Part shown: positions 16,752-24,388 of the stretch, piece after piece | Layout of the letters: each line of letters opens with the position of its first letter | Numbering within the stretch: the stretch's first letter is position 1 | Made by a program: the position numbers and the translations under genes | Source of the DNA: Bacteroidales bacterium | GTDB lineage: Bacteria; Bacteroidota; Bacteroidia; Bacteroidales; UBA932 | DNA length: 64,000 nt | Assembly: GCA_017634595.1 (NCBI GenBank) | Contig: JAGBNC010000016.1 | Span: 124,001-188,000 of the forward strand | Direction: 5' to 3' | Notes under the pieces: model-generated | Seen by the model: the letters and a program-made list of their open reading frames with translations, nothing else | Database searches by the model: none | What the model was told of the DNA's origin: nothing

Positions 16752-19589
16752 TCAGTATTCCAGCGTCAGAAGTATGGGGAAGTGATCCGACAGCAGCTCA
16801 TTTCCCTCTGTGAGAACGGCAGTGCTGATGCATCGTGCTGCGGCGCCTGACTTGAGAGCCAATATATAGTCTATGCAGCGCTCTGCGCCCTTGGTGGGGT
16901 AGGTGTAGTCGGTGCCTGATAGAAGCGTCCATTTCTCTTTAAGCAGATCCAGTACGGGGCTGTCGGGCAGGGAGTTCATGTCCCCGCAGAGCAGGACAAG
17001 CTTGCCGCTGCCGGCGTACTTTGCTGTGAACCAGTCATTGATAAGGCGCGCTTGCTCCAGCCTTGCATCTTTGCCGGTATAGTCCAGGTGGACTGATGCA
17101 AATACGCAGCTCTCCGTCTCCACCACCGCTACGCTGCGCGGCTCCGAGCCGTCGAATCGCGGCAGGGCCAATTTGTACCGGTCCTTCACCTGCTCCCGGC
17201 ATACTATTCCGTTGCCATACCCTCCGCCGGCGAAGGGGAAAGAAGAAGTGAAGTGGTGGTCCCATCCTCCTAGTGAGTCGGACAGTGCCTTGAGCTGGAA
17301 GAAATTGTGCCGGCGGTTGCAGCTGTCGAGTTCGTTGAGGGCGACAAAGCTCGCCCTTGACTTCAGAATGGCCCTGGCTACGCCGCCGGTGCTTTCGCAG
17401 TATTTGGAGAATGCACCTACGTTCCAGGTCATGACGGTGAGCTTGCGGCTTCGTAGCCACTTGTGCAGCAGGCTCTTGCATAGCTCCGGCACATTGGCTT
17501 CGGCTTCGGGCCCGTGCAGCTCCGGCGCTGAATCTACAAATCCGCGCTCCCATGCTTCCATCTTGGTGTCGAACGCTTGCTGGCTGAATTCCTTGCCTTC
17601 ATGCAGACAGGTGAGTGCATCCCGGAGGAAGATGTCCCAGCGCATGGCATAGTACTTCGATATGAGGCCGCTCCAGAGCCTGGAGGCGTAGTCATTGAGG
17701 TTCTGGGTGTAGCCCCATGTGGTCAGCAGATGCCAGGCGTTGTGACGGTAGTATTGCTTCTCCTGCTCGTCGCTGCCCATGGCTTCTGCTTCCTTAAGCC
17801 ACTTGCTCATCCTGAAAGTGGGCTCGCAGTCCGCCAGGGCGTCTATGTCGGCAAGCAGAGCGCGCATGTCCTCAGCGGTCCTCTCAGCTTCTGCTGCGTT
17901 GCCCTCTTTGAAGGCACGGGCGAAGCGGTCCCGCAGGTCGGCGAAATGATTGCCCAGGACCTGGCATCCTATTGCTACTGCGTCGAAACGCCACGTATCG
18001 CTGTCCTGGGGTGCCTCAAGCAGCGCTTCCCACGCATTTGCGAGAGCAGAGTGGGCATAAGCCGTCTGGTGATGCACCCTCCAGTCGTGCCTCCCTTCCA
18101 TGCAAGGACGGCTGCATACAAGCGCTCCCTCGGAGAAAGAACCTCTGGTGTAGATGCTGTCGGCCATGTGCTGCCAGAAGCCATGCGGGCTAGCGTGCCG
18201 GCGGTCCAGGGCCTTCAGCCATGCTTCGTCTCCAGCGCTGCCCTCCCACGCCCGCGAGAGTACGTATTCGTAGAACCAGCGGTTGATTCCGAAGCCCTCC
18301 AGCGTGCAGCCAATTCCCGATGCGCCGCCGCTGCCGAGGGCCTCGCTGATTCTTCCGCTCTCTTTGCGGAAGGGACCGGCAAGGCGCGTATTGCCTCCGA
18401 AGTTGCCAAGATAGCAGAATATGTACGGCTGCCCATAGAAGCTGTCCGTCTGTGCCCACACGGGGACGTTCTCGGTGTAGTAGTCAAGTATGGTCACTCT
18501 GCCTTGAGGGACGGCTTTCTGGTAAGCCTCGATGATCTCTTGGCTCCAGTGCTTCCTGTCATAGTAGAACATCCAGCCCATCTGCAGCCAGCGGGCGAGC
18601 GGATCGTGGGCGCTGATGCTGCCGTAGGCTTTGCGTGAGATGTCTGCGAGCGTCTCCGGGTCCCATGAAGGGGGATCCACCTCGTTGAACAGGTCGAAGC
18701 CGTATATGTGGTCGGTGCCGTATTTGCGCTCCTGAATGCTCAGGAACTGCTTCTGCAGCGCCTCGAAGAGACTGTCCTGAGGCGAGAGGAAATATGGCAT
18801 GTTATCCTTCGGGAAGCCTCCCCAGCCTTTGATACGAGTGATCTGGGCATCGGGATAACGGTTTTTGATTCCTTCGGGCACGTGTCCGTTGAATGCCGGT
18901 AGCACCGGGTGCATGCCGAGCTCGCGCTCGCGTCCAAGGATAAGTTGTTGGAGCTTCTCCTGGGAGTCTATCCATCCCTGGGGCAGGGGAGCGTCCACCC
19001 CGTCTATGTTGCACATGCGGTGCCAGGGAAGATGGGCGGGGCCTGTGAACCAGCTGCTGATTTGCTCGTCGCTTAGTCCGTTCTGCCTCCACAGCTCCTG
19101 CCACACTGCTTCCTGACCGGTGATGGCAAGCGGCATGTTGATTCCCTGCAGGGCCATCCAGTCTATGAAATGCTCCCAGTCTTCCCAGGTCCACCAGGGC
19201 ATGGTGTAGCCGAAGGTGCAGTAGTTGAGGAAGAAACGCTCGCGCACCAGGGCTCTGCCGCTCAGGGTGCTGTCCGGCAGCGGCATCACTTCGGGCAGCC
19301 GGGCAGAGTGGCTGCGCTCCCAGCTATAGTCCGCCCCGCAGCAGTCGCTCAGATATCTCCCCAGGCCGGTGGACATGGCGCTCGTACTGCTGCCCGAGAT
19401 TATGATTTTCCTGCCCCGTGTCTGGATAGAGTAGGAGTCGCAAGTGTCGGCCTTGTGCTTGAATACAATCCGCGATGCATATTCAGGGGCCACTCTGGCC
19501 GCCAGCTTCGAAACGGCTTTCTCTTCGGGATGCACGCACAGCAGCGATGCTGCAATGGTGATAGCTGTGATCAACGTGTACATAGTCAT
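16752..19589 (-). CDS. GH89 alpha-N-acetylglucosaminidase fused to an EEP (endonuclease/exonuclease/phosphatase) domain
   Basis: 945 residues with an N-terminal export signal. Residues about 20-705 are GH89 (NAGLU family): RFFLNYCTFGYTMPWWTWEDWEHFIDWMA in outline, FNEVDPPS with the predicted acid/base Glu303, and IGCTLEGFG with the predicted nucleophile Glu431. Residues about 716-945 form a complete EEP phosphodiesterase-like domain: MTWNVG (Asn723), LNELD (Glu753), SVHLDY (His834), CGDMNS (Asp870, Asn872), CIDYIL (Asp907) and LLSDHFP (Asp935, His936), so all metal and catalytic positions are kept. GH89 removes terminal alpha-GlcNAc; EEP domains cleave phosphodiesters. The fusion suggests a substrate carrying alpha-GlcNAc near a phosphate (inference). 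It has its own -7 box at 19603-19610. Confidence 0.9.
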   Translation of the reverse strand: MTMYTLITAITIAASLLCVHPEEKAVSKLAARVAPEYASRIVFKHKADTCDSYSIQTRGRKIIISGSSTSAMSTGLGRYLSDCCGADYSWERSHSARLPEVMPLPDSTLSGRALVRERFFLNYCTFGYTMPWWTWEDWEHFIDWMALQGINMPLAITGQEAVWQELWRQNGLSDEQISSWFTGPAHLPWHRMCNIDGVDAPLPQGWIDSQEKLQQLILGRERELGMHPVLPAFNGHVPEGIKNRYPDAQITRIKGWGGFPKDNMPYFLSPQDSLFEALQKQFLSIQERKYGTDHIYGFDLFNEVDPPSWDPETLADISRKAYGSISAHDPLARWLQMGWMFYYDRKHWSQEIIEAYQKAVPQGRVTILDYYTENVPVWAQTDSFYGQPYIFCYLGNFGGNTRLAGPFRKESGRISEALGSGGASGIGCTLEGFGINRWFYEYVLSRAWEGSAGDEAWLKALDRRHASPHGFWQHMADSIYTRGSFSEGALVCSRPCMEGRHDWRVHHQTAYAHSALANAWEALLEAPQDSDTWRFDAVAIGCQVLGNHFADLRDRFARAFKEGNAAEAERTAEDMRALLADIDALADCEPTFRMSKWLKEAEAMGSDEQEKQYYRHNAWHLLTTWGYTQNLNDYASRLWSGLISKYYAMRWDIFLRDALTCLHEGKEFSQQAFDTKMEAWERGFVDSAPELHGPEAEANVPELCKSLLHKWLRSRKLTVMTWNVGAFSKYCESTGGVARAILKSRASFVALNELDSCNRRHNFFQLKALSDSLGGWDHHFTSSFPFAGGGYGNGIVCREQVKDRYKLALPRFDGSEPRSVAVVETESCVFASVHLDYTGKDARLEQARLINDWFTAKYAGSGKLVLLCGDMNSLPDSPVLDLLKEKWTLLSGTDYTYPTKGAERCIDYILALKSGAAARCISTAVLTEGNELLSDHFPILLTLEY

Positions 19590-19602
19590 GATGCTTCTAA
19601 TG

Positions 19603-19610
19603 CAAATATA
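19603..19610 (-). promoter_or_regulatory. Putative -7 box for the GH89-EEP gene
   Basis: Minus strand TATATTTG matches TAnnTTTG and is 13 bases before the ATG at 19589. No copy of the tandem operator is visible here. Confidence 0.5.
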
Positions 19611-19676
19611 ACAATAATTGTCCGAAGCGTGCCATCACGATTCGGCGGCCCGTCCGGAGCCAGGCACATAAATGCT

Positions 19677-19705
19677 AAGAGGCCGACCTTCATAGTCGAC
19701 CTCTT
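19677..19705 (-). terminator. Hairpin, probable terminator of the fimbrillin-like operon
   Basis: Two 11-base arms (AAGAGGCCGAC and GTCGACCTCTT) pair around a 7-base loop with one wobble in the RNA. It lies 29 bases after the stop of the lipoprotein gene at 19734 and before the separate GH89 promoter. The following U tract on the minus strand is weak. Confidence 0.5.
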
Positions 19706-19733
19706 GGCTCTTAATATTGGACAGTCCGCCCCT

Positions 19734-21674
19734 TTAGTTAGCCGTCATCTTGAAGAGGCTTAGACCTACGTTTTGTTTGAGGCAAACCAGATAGACTCCG
19801 TCTTCTTTGACGCGGATGCAAAGATCCATTGCATTGTTGCCTGAACTGCGGACACTGGTATTATATTCTCCCTGATTCTCAGCATCTTCCTGGATAGCAG
19901 CATTGTACACTACCTTGTGATTTGTGATGATACTGCTCCATGCCTCTGTGGCATCTCCCTCCAGTATTATCAGGCGGCCGTCGTTGCCACCCACCTGGCG
20001 TGTGTATGCAACATAACGGTGTCCATTGTAGCTGAAGAACTGATAGGAGGGTACGCTTGTGTACCAGCCGCTTTCAATCACTTCGCAAACAGTGTTGGAA
20101 AGCTGGTTCCCGGTTGCACTCCACAGATTGGGTGCGCCTGCGGCAACTGATCCGTAAACAGATTTGACCTCATAGTTCCTTGCTCCCCAAATACCTGCGT
20201 CTTTATTCTCAGGGTATGTCCAGAATGCTCCGCCGGCAGAGCTTCCGTTGTCGAATCCATATCTCGACTGAACCGCCTGGTCCATACTTGGCAGGCTGCC
20301 CTTTGCCCAGCCGTTGGTCTTCCATATTCTTATGCCGTCACCGGAGAACATGGCGTCAAAATATATCATGCCCTTGCTAAGGCCTTGTCCGTCAGCGCTG
20401 TTGGTGGCACTGGCGCCCCAGAACGTGAATGTATCGCCAAGTCTTCCTGCGCCATTGATGAGTTTGATTGCCGTAGGCTCTTCCTCTATGCCGTTCTGAT
20501 ACACGTACAGATAAAGAGGGGAGCTCGACGCATCTTCTGTCATGTTGCATACGACCAGTACTGGCTCACCGCTAAGGTTCATAACCCTGGGGCAGGAGAG
20601 ATAGAAGGTGCCGGCATCCTTGACGGTGGAGGTGGGAAGCGCCTTGTAGAGGCTTCCGTCTTCTACTTTGAGAGCCCAAAGGTTCTTGGTCTTGTTTGCT
20701 TCTGCTATGTAGATGTATTCGTCGTCCATCGCTACATTGCGGTCAGAGTTGACAGCACCGCCGAAGTACTCATTCCATGAAGAATCTGCGGTGGAATACT
20801 TACCCCACAGGCGTTCTACTTTCAGAGCGGGCATCGACTTGAGTTCGCCCACCTTGCCGATAACGCCGCGCTTGACTTCCAGAGCTTTCTCGGAGACTAT
20901 TACAACGGGATCGCCGCTGGCGTGGTTGAGAGTGAAAGTTATGCCGCTTTCGAACTTGCATGGCAGGAGCACAGCGTAGTATGATTCACCCTTGACAAAT
21001 CCGCCTTCGGGAGCGCTTACTGTCACTTCTGTGGAACCCGAAAGAACGTTAGCGACAGTGGGAATCCACGCGTCACCGAATTCAACGACTACCCTTCCGG
21101 CAATAGCTTCGGATGCGTTGCCACGTATGACAACGGAGGTGACATTATCTTCGCCAATACTGAACTTTATGCCGCCGGCTACATTGAGGAATCTCATCGT
21201 AGTGGTATCAGATACGGCCACAGCGGGGAAGAGATTGCTCTCGAAAGTGCCGGCAACTGCAGTCTGTGCGCTGCGAAGCGTGAGACACACGCTACCGTCG
21301 GAGCCAACCTTGTTGTCCGATGATGAAGGGTATATACCGAAGTAGTGACGTGCCGCTGCGGGATACTCATCAAGCGAAGCGCTTCTTTCAAGATTGCCTT
21401 TGAAAGTAGCTGAAGCGGCCGGTTCGCTATTCTCTCCCACAAATTGTGCTCCGGTTTCACCGGGACCGTAGAAAAGGTCAATGGTCTCGGCGGCGCTCCA
21501 CCAGACGCTCTTGCCGTCCGGCTGAACCACGGTGCGGGTCGCTCCATCCTCGCGGGTGGCTGTAATGGTGATGTTGTCCTCCTGGACTGCCGGAACAATC
21601 TCTGCCTCCTTGTTGCAGGCTGCAAGAGCCAAAACTGCCAGCGCAAAAGCGCCGAATATATAAAGTTTCTTCAT
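19734..21674 (-). CDS. Surface lipoprotein: fimbrillin-like N-terminus plus SGBP-like C-terminal domain (paralogue A)
   Basis: About 646 residues from ATG 21674, chosen for its lipoprotein signal (lipobox ALAAC). Residues about 25-280 resemble the fimbrillin-like modules of Bacteroidales (ITATREDGATRTV, a SVWWSAAETIDLFY block, then HYFGIYPSS). Residues about 285-646 form a domain shared with the proteins at 21884 and 34251: STADSSWNEYFGG, DDEYIYIAEANKTKNLWAL, RLGDTFTFWG, RYVAYTRQVGGNDGRL and the end KQNVGLSLFKM. Its regular DEYIYI / YVAYTR strands suggest a beta-propeller-like fold (inference). A surface glycan-binding role is likely because the 34251 paralogue sits next to SusD. It follows a small-protein gene by 11 bases. 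Confidence 0.75.
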   Translation of the reverse strand: MKKLYIFGAFALAVLALAACNKEAEIVPAVQEDNITITATREDGATRTVVQPDGKSVWWSAAETIDLFYGPGETGAQFVGENSEPAASATFKGNLERSASLDEYPAAARHYFGIYPSSSDNKVGSDGSVCLTLRSAQTAVAGTFESNLFPAVAVSDTTTMRFLNVAGGIKFSIGEDNVTSVVIRGNASEAIAGRVVVEFGDAWIPTVANVLSGSTEVTVSAPEGGFVKGESYYAVLLPCKFESGITFTLNHASGDPVVIVSEKALEVKRGVIGKVGELKSMPALKVERLWGKYSTADSSWNEYFGGAVNSDRNVAMDDEYIYIAEANKTKNLWALKVEDGSLYKALPTSTVKDAGTFYLSCPRVMNLSGEPVLVVCNMTEDASSSPLYLYVYQNGIEEEPTAIKLINGAGRLGDTFTFWGASATNSADGQGLSKGMIYFDAMFSGDGIRIWKTNGWAKGSLPSMDQAVQSRYGFDNGSSAGGAFWTYPENKDAGIWGARNYEVKSVYGSVAAGAPNLWSATGNQLSNTVCEVIESGWYTSVPSYQFFSYNGHRYVAYTRQVGGNDGRLIILEGDATEAWSSIITNHKVVYNAAIQEDAENQGEYNTSVRSSGNNAMDLCIRVKEDGVYLVCLKQNVGLSLFKMTAN

Positions 21675-21685
21675 CTTGCGTCTGT

Positions 21686-21820
21686 TTAAAGGGTCCATTC
21701 TTCTTCCTCCAGACCCTCGAGTTCGCCATTGCTGGTGCTTTGGCAGATCAGGCCCGGAACATAGACATCAAACTCCGTCTGCGGAGCTTGATAGTTGAGT
21801 TTTGTGGAATAAAATTTCAT
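21686..21820 (-). CDS. Small protein of 44 residues preceding lipoprotein A
   Basis: ATG at 21820, TAA at 21686. The peptide starts MKFYSTKLNYQAPQTEFDVY and ends with an acidic tail (LEGLEEEEW). It resembles the very short Bacteroidales proteins with an N-terminal Y-x-x-P motif and an acidic C-terminus that precede fimbrillin-like or surface lipoprotein genes. Two others occur in this window (23864-24001 and 26796-26924), each directly 5' of a lipoprotein gene. There is no signal peptide, and the function is unknown. Confidence 0.65.
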   Translation of the reverse strand: MKFYSTKLNYQAPQTEFDVYVPGLICQSTSNGELEGLEEEEWTL

Positions 21821-21833
21821 ATTCTTTAATGAA

Positions 21834-21862
21834 TTCGGCGCCCGTACTGGGCGGACGCCGAA
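21834..21862 (-). terminator. Hairpin between lipoprotein genes, possible attenuator
   Basis: Arms TTCGGCG and CGCCGAA, extended by CCC/GGG around a GTACT loop with a small bulge. It lies 21 bases after the stop of the 21884 gene. There is no T tract, so read-through into the downstream small-protein and lipoprotein genes is plausible. Confidence 0.4.
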
Positions 21863-21883
21863 AGATAAAGTATCATGTATTAA

Positions 21884-23851
21884 TTATTCTGCATACATAC
21901 GGAACAATACAATTCCGACCTGTGTCCTGTTGAGTGCAATGTAGACTTCGTTACCTACCTGGAATACGGCACAATCGGCTCCTGATTTCCAAGTAGTGGC
22001 CATCCCTGCGGTGAAGGACTCGCGAACGACGGTTCCCTGGGTGTTGATAATGCTTGCCCAGTCGGCTGATGCATCACCTCTCTTGACAATCAGATCGAAT
22101 GCTTTGGTGTTGTCGGAGCGGTTGAGACACCAGATGACATATCGTTTCCCCATATACTGGAGGTAGTTGAAGCCATTACCGTTATTGTTCTCATAATTGC
22201 CCATCCAAGTTGTGAGCTTTTCAAGAGTTGCAGGATGTGCTCCTTCTTTTTTAATTGCTTCCTCAGTGGATGCGATTGTCATAAGCCTGTTGCGGTATGC
22301 TGTTCCGTCATCGTGATTTCCGCCTCTCCAACTGAACATACCTCTCGTAATCTCGCCAGGGAACGGATAGAAGGCGGCAAAATCAGTCAGATCAATGGCA
22401 AGCCTGCTGATCAAGCTTGCTGAATTTCCTTCAGTAGGAAGCTTGAAAGTTACAAAGCCGTTTCCTGTTTGTGTGCCGAATATGAGCCAGCAATCTTCAT
22501 AATTACCATATGTTGTGAAGGTGTCACCGAGTCGGCGTCCTGCACCCCACTGCTGTAGCGTGATTACTCTGGGGGCATTGTCAATACCGTTGTCCCACAC
22601 ATATAAACGGCCAGTAGAATTATTGCCCCCATCTTGGAAAAGGTTTGACGCAATCAAGACAGGGGAGCCATCATTCTTCTTGACTACACGTGCGCAGGAC
22701 AGATAAATGCTGCCATCAAAACCGGTTGATTCAACCGTCTCTGTGTTGACGAGTTTAACATTGGTTTTGTCATTGACATCAATGGCCCAAATATGCTTGG
22801 AGCCACCGAACTCGGTCACATATACATATTGTCCGTCCGTTGTGATGTTAAAATCACTTCCGGCAGCACAAGTCGCGCCACCAGCAGAAAGAGCAGATGT
22901 CCAGGCAGAGGATTCCGTGGAAAGCATTTCCCACACTTTATCAATCTTGATGTTAAATACATCTTCATCTTTAAAGGTAACTTTGACGGGAAGAATCTGA
23001 CCGGCGCCAAGTACGACCTCCTTAGGCATTGTGAGAGTCTTTTCGACGGTGCGTTTGTTGGTAACGATTGTAACGATAAGTTTGCTGTCCTGAGCAAAGG
23101 TCTGAGGGACTACACCGAAATATGCAGCCTGGCCTACGGTTGTCACTGCAAATGTGTCGGCCTCATAAATTGCGGTTACTTTTTTATAACCGGAATTTTG
23201 GTTGACGAGCCCTTCGGTGCCGGAAATCCTGAACCTGCCTACAAGATTGTTTTCTCCTTGTACGGCAACTGAGGTTGCATATTCTCCATTGAGTGCGGCT
23301 CCGGTGGTGCCATCAACGACAGTGAGTTTGATGAACGAGCCAAGGCGCTTGAATCTTACCACAGTGGGGTCCGTGCTGTAGGAGCCTTCCTCGCTGACCT
23401 CGAATGCTTCAGAAACCAGAAGGTCTGCCGCAGGGTCGAAGGATGTAAGAGAAGGATGCTGTTCATTGCTGACACGGACAGTAACGCCCTCCGCACTGGG
23501 AGCGTAGCTGGCGTTAGCTTCGTTGAAATAAGGGTAGTATGCGTAGTAAGTGCCAGCGGTCTTGACGGTTCCGGTGAAGGTCGCCCTATTCTCGGAGTCG
23601 ATGACTGCGTCGTCGGACTGGACGTTGACATTTGCTTCTCCATTGATGAAGCCGACCTTATCACCTGCGCTCCAAATGACATTTGTAGCACCGTCAAGCT
23701 GGGTCTTGGTGGCGGAAGCGTCGGCTACGATCGCTACTTTAATTCCGTCTGCATTGGGTGTTTCGATCTTTTCAATTTCCTTGGTGCAGGAAACAAAGGC
23801 GGATGCCGCAACTATTGCGGAAAGCGCAAAAATCTTTGTAATCTGTGTCAT
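21884..23851 (-). CDS. Surface lipoprotein: fimbrillin-like N-terminus plus SGBP-like C-terminal domain (paralogue C)
   Basis: About 655 residues from ATG 23851 with lipobox FVSC. The N-terminal ~290 residues are fimbrillin-like (VIWSAGDKVGFI, YYAYYPYFNEA, a VRFKRLGSFIKL strand). The C-terminal ~350 residues match paralogues A and B: LSTESSAWT, YVYVTEFGGSKHIWAIDV, IYLSCARV, GRRLGDTFTTYG and the end RTQVGIVLFRM. It is the first large gene behind the operator-bearing promoter at 24036-24070, with a small-protein gene between. A cell-surface ligand-binding role is inferred from the shared domain and from co-regulation with a SusCD operon. Confidence 0.75.
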   Translation of the reverse strand: MTQITKIFALSAIVAASAFVSCTKEIEKIETPNADGIKVAIVADASATKTQLDGATNVIWSAGDKVGFINGEANVNVQSDDAVIDSENRATFTGTVKTAGTYYAYYPYFNEANASYAPSAEGVTVRVSNEQHPSLTSFDPAADLLVSEAFEVSEEGSYSTDPTVVRFKRLGSFIKLTVVDGTTGAALNGEYATSVAVQGENNLVGRFRISGTEGLVNQNSGYKKVTAIYEADTFAVTTVGQAAYFGVVPQTFAQDSKLIVTIVTNKRTVEKTLTMPKEVVLGAGQILPVKVTFKDEDVFNIKIDKVWEMLSTESSAWTSALSAGGATCAAGSDFNITTDGQYVYVTEFGGSKHIWAIDVNDKTNVKLVNTETVESTGFDGSIYLSCARVVKKNDGSPVLIASNLFQDGGNNSTGRLYVWDNGIDNAPRVITLQQWGAGRRLGDTFTTYGNYEDCWLIFGTQTGNGFVTFKLPTEGNSASLISRLAIDLTDFAAFYPFPGEITRGMFSWRGGNHDDGTAYRNRLMTIASTEEAIKKEGAHPATLEKLTTWMGNYENNNGNGFNYLQYMGKRYVIWCLNRSDNTKAFDLIVKRGDASADWASIINTQGTVVRESFTAGMATTWKSGADCAVFQVGNEVYIALNRTQVGIVLFRMYAE

Positions 23852-23863
23852 AGCCAAAAGGAA

Positions 23864-24001
23864 TTAGAAAGAAAGTTCATCAAGCTCGTCGAGCTCTTTT
23901 CCGGCCTTGCCGGGATCACCGAATGAACCGCTGAGGATAGCGGATGAAAACCGCACCAGCCTTATGGTAAGGTCAGGGGTTTGATAATAACTTTTTGCCA
24001 T
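23864..24001 (-). CDS. Small protein of 45 residues preceding lipoprotein C
   Basis: ATG at 24001, TAA at 23864. The peptide starts MAKSYYQTPDLTIRLVRFSS and ends GKELDELDELSF. It shows the Y-Y-Q-x-P-D-L start and acidic end of the same tiny-protein type as those at 21686 and 26796. It is the first gene after the operator promoter, and the lipoprotein ATG follows 12 bases after its stop. It is likely a genuine leader gene of the operon; its function is unknown. Confidence 0.65.
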   Translation of the reverse strand: MAKSYYQTPDLTIRLVRFSSAILSGSFGDPGKAGKELDELDELSF

Positions 24002-24035
24002 TGTATTAATTAATCTAGTTGTTTGCAATTTGTTA

Positions 24036-24055
24036 ACTGTGGTGTACTGTGGTGT
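24036..24055 (-). promoter_or_regulatory. Tandem 10-bp operator, site 2 (perfect repeat)
   Basis: On the minus strand this is two identical units of ACACCACAGT. It lies 7 bases downstream of the -7 box at 24063-24070, covering the expected start of transcription. It is the clearest of the three operator copies. Confidence 0.75.
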
Positions 24056-24062
24056 GTTGCTG

Positions 24063-24070
24063 CAAAGTTA
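24063..24070 (-). promoter_or_regulatory. -7 box of the fimbrillin-like lipoprotein operon
   Basis: Minus strand TAACTTTG matches TAnnTTTG. A TTG lies 20 bases upstream, giving the full Bacteroidota -33/-7 layout. The leader to the small-protein ATG at 24001 is about 55 bases and AT-rich. Confidence 0.65.
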
Positions 24071-24132
24071 CGTATTTAATTACAAATAACCAAATTATCA
24101 ACTTCAATTTAAGCAGATTGTCTTGATGATGA

Positions 24133-24387
24133 TTACCGCTCCCGGGCCCGATTGAAGGTTTTCGTGCTGCTGCGGGCCTGGTTTTGCCGTTTTCGTGCTG
24201 CGTCGGGCCTTGGCCCGACTTCGCCCTGGTTGGCAAGTTTAACTGAGGTAATTTCAAGGTGGGGCAGTATAGCGTCGATAAGGCGCAGAAACAGGTCTTC
24301 GTTACCGCGTTTCCCGAAGACAAGGGCAAATGCGTAGTCAAGCCGCAAGTCGATGAAGACATTGCCTTCGGAGATGTTGAGAGGCAA
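24133..24387 (-). pseudogene. Truncated Rpn/PD-(D/E)XK-type transposase remnant
   Basis: An open frame of 84 codons with a TTG start, beginning one base past the stop of the phosphodiester glycosidase-like gene. Residues about 10-45 (VFIDLRLDYAFALVFGKRGN then EDLFLRLIDAILPHLEI) look like the start of Rpn-family recombination-promoting nucleases, whose proteins begin with a similar D-x-AFKK-x-FG block. The nuclease domain is missing. The remainder is low-complexity and encoded by a degenerate duplication (GTTTTCGTGCTGC at 24158 and 24189). It is probably a relic of a mobile or toxin-like element. Confidence 0.4.
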
Positions 24388-24388
24388 G

